Assembly (NCBI GenBank): GCA_934320655.1
Contig: CAKRFN010000004.1
Span: forward strand, 1 to 64,000
Source: an uncultured Eubacterium sp.
GTDB taxonomy: Bacteria > Bacillota > Clostridia > Lachnospirales > Lachnospiraceae
Length of the DNA: 64,000 nt
Reading direction: 5' to 3'
A program made the translations under genes and the position numbers. Within the stretch, counting starts at the first letter, position 1, and every line of letters starts with the position of its first letter. The notes below the pieces were generated by a model that worked only from the letters and a program-made list of their open reading frames with translations, had not been told where the DNA came from and ran no database searches. Positions 62,863-64,000 of the stretch are shown one piece after another.

Positions 62863-63249
62863 ATGGAACAGAATTTAGTATGGAAGGACCGCAAACGTAT
62901 CTGGTGCGGTCTGCCGTGGACATTTACAAAATATGAGCTGAGCACTGATAAGCTGGTGATCAAGACCGGATTTTTTAATCAGAATGACGATGAGGTGCGT
63001 CTGTACCGTATTCTGGATATTTCGTTGAAGCGCAGCCTGTTTCAGCGGATATTCGGACTTGGCACGATCAGATGCAATTCCGTAGACAAGACGATGAAGA
63101 ATTTCGATATTACCAATATCAAAAATTCTGAGCGTGTCAAGGATCAGTTGTCGGATCTGATCGAGGAGTCACGCCGTTCCAACCGGGTATCATCACGTGA
63201 GTTTATGACAGAACTGGATGACGATGATGATGACGATTCGGATAACTAA
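62863..63249 (+). CDS. Bacterial PH-domain (bPH2) protein with acidic tail
   Basis: A 128-residue protein. WKDRKRIWCGLPWTFTKYEL, IKTGFFNQNDDEVRLYRILD and FGLGTIRC match the bPH_2 fold, without the usual membrane helices. The C-terminus ends in a run of seven Asp residues (LDDDDDDDSDN). The function is unknown; PH-like domains often mediate protein contacts at the membrane. AAAGGAG precedes the ATG at 62863. An extended -10-like TGGTATGAT lies at about 62815-62823. Confidence 0.72.
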   Translation: MEQNLVWKDRKRIWCGLPWTFTKYELSTDKLVIKTGFFNQNDDEVRLYRILDISLKRSLFQRIFGLGTIRCNSVDKTMKNFDITNIKNSERVKDQLSDLIEESRRSNRVSSREFMTELDDDDDDDSDN

Positions 63250-63278
63250 GATCTGTTCAGGATGCGCAGAAGGGTGAA

Positions 63279-64000
63279 ATGGCGATGAAAGATCGGATCA
63301 GAATTATGCTTATAGAACCGGATGTACATACCCGCGAAGTATATCGCGAGGCGGTGTCACGTATGCCGGACATGGAACTTGTATTCGACACAGATCAGCA
63401 GACACCGGCGGTCGATTATTTACGCACACAGGGCGCAGATGTCGTCATCATGGAGATGGAACTGACAGAGGGCGACGGCATCAGCCTGTTGGACGAGATC
63501 AACAATCCACCGGAAGAAAAACCGTTGATCATATTGTCCACTTATACAACTTCAAGGGCAACGCTCGGCTATATGCGGATGAACGGCGTGGATCTGGTGT
63601 GCCAGAAGCTCAACCAGACATATTCACCTGCATATGTATTGCAAATGGTTGAAAAACTGTACCCGTACCGCTTTTTTGCGGAGCCGGCGGACGAGACCGG
63701 TACGGTGATCGCACAGATCCGTGAGGAGCTGGATACCTATGCGCTCCGGCGGCAGGTGCAGACAGAACTGGAGGAGATGGGATTCCGGCATAAGATGCTC
63801 GGGTTCCGTTATCTGCTCGATGCGATCGTGCTTTGTGTGGAGCGCAAGGATACGACCATCCATGTATCGAGCTGGCTTTATCCGGAAATAGCAAAGCGGT
63901 GGAATACGACAGAGGCACGCATTGAACGCGCGATGAGATGGGCGATCGAGAGTGTGTTTGTCAAGGCAAATATCGTGCAGTTGTACCAGCATTATACCTT
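63279..64000 (+). CDS. Spo0A-like response regulator 3, pseudo-receiver, cut by window edge
   Basis: At least 240 residues, open to the right edge. The receiver is a paralogue of the two regulators at 35-37 kb (ADVVIMEMELTEGDGIS against ADVIILDLELREGDGIS), but the phosphoacceptor Asp is Glu (Glu59), and the acidic pocket reads MLIEPDV instead of LVEDD. The C-terminal domain again matches Spo0A (SWLYPEIAKRWNTTEAR, IERAMRWAIESVF). It should therefore be non-phosphorylatable or a constitutive phosphomimic. Starts at 63279 and 63285 are both possible behind AAGGGTG. Confidence 0.78.
   Translation, partial: MAMKDRIRIMLIEPDVHTREVYREAVSRMPDMELVFDTDQQTPAVDYLRTQGADVVIMEMELTEGDGISLLDEINNPPEEKPLIILSTYTTSRATLGYMRMNGVDLVCQKLNQTYSPAYVLQMVEKLYPYRFFAEPADETGTVIAQIREELDTYALRRQVQTELEEMGFRHKMLGFRYLLDAIVLCVERKDTTIHVSSWLYPEIAKRWNTTEARIERAMRWAIESVFVKANIVQLYQHYT

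Overview
The window looks like a Clostridia chromosome, most likely Lachnospiraceae. Supporting signs are strong AGGAGG-type ribosome binding sites, sigma-A promoters with 17-bp spacers, an FMN riboswitch ahead of a RibU transporter, Spo0A-type DNA-binding domains, GHKL kinases and a secreted Big2/NlpC-P60 protein. By eye the left part (about 1-39 kb) is AT-rich and the right part (39-64 kb) is clearly more GC-rich, which suggests that much of the left part is accessory DNA. No tRNA, rRNA, CRISPR array or insertion sequence was seen.

Region 1 (0.1-27.8 kb) is a surface-polysaccharide locus read left to right from a sigma-A promoter at 104-132. It has glycosyltransferases, a Wzm/Wzt-type ABC exporter, and a 1090-residue methyltransferase-GT2-GT4 protein. 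It also has a dispersed GDP-D-glycero-D-manno-heptose pathway (GmhA, HddA, and an HddC-GmhB fusion), two acyltransferases, and the dTDP-L-rhamnose genes rfbA, B, D, C. It ends with a PglD-like acetyltransferase and a GT4 enzyme. A compact cassette at 10.1-17.2 kb (class II aldolase, two nucleotidyltransferases, membrane glycosyltransferase fused to a uridine-kinase-like domain, HAD phosphatase, GtrA, GT2, GDPD-like protein) may make and attach an unidentified activated building block.

Region 2 (27.8-38.9 kb) is the most unusual part. A 1372-residue protein with a STAS-like segment and a GHKL ATPase domain is followed by a receiver domain fused to a metallophosphoesterase. Then come a small membrane protein and a small protein that share a motif, two Spo0A-like response regulators, a 14-codon ORF with a very strong ribosome binding site, and an AgrC-like histidine kinase. 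Three promoters in this region share tandem Spo0A-box-like repeats 10 bp apart with TATAAT exactly 47 bp downstream. This suggests one Spo0A-like regulon. A third Spo0A-like regulator, with its phosphoacceptor Asp replaced by Glu, runs off the right edge.

Region 3 (39-48.5 kb) holds secreted proteins, a tyrosine recombinase, a DUF2971-like/FRG/Nudix operon, a HipBST-type toxin-antitoxin locus whose hipS lacks its start, and a decayed Cu/Zn superoxide dismutase gene.

Region 4 (48.6-64 kb) looks like ordinary chromosome. It contains a DMT permease with a glutamate-cysteine-ligase/ATP-grasp fusion, a CbiT-like protein, an NhaC antiporter, the riboswitch-controlled ribU and a creatininase-family gene, a large cyclic-nucleotide-binding-like protein, a domain-permuted GH3 enzyme, GpsA, a PH-domain protein and the third regulator.
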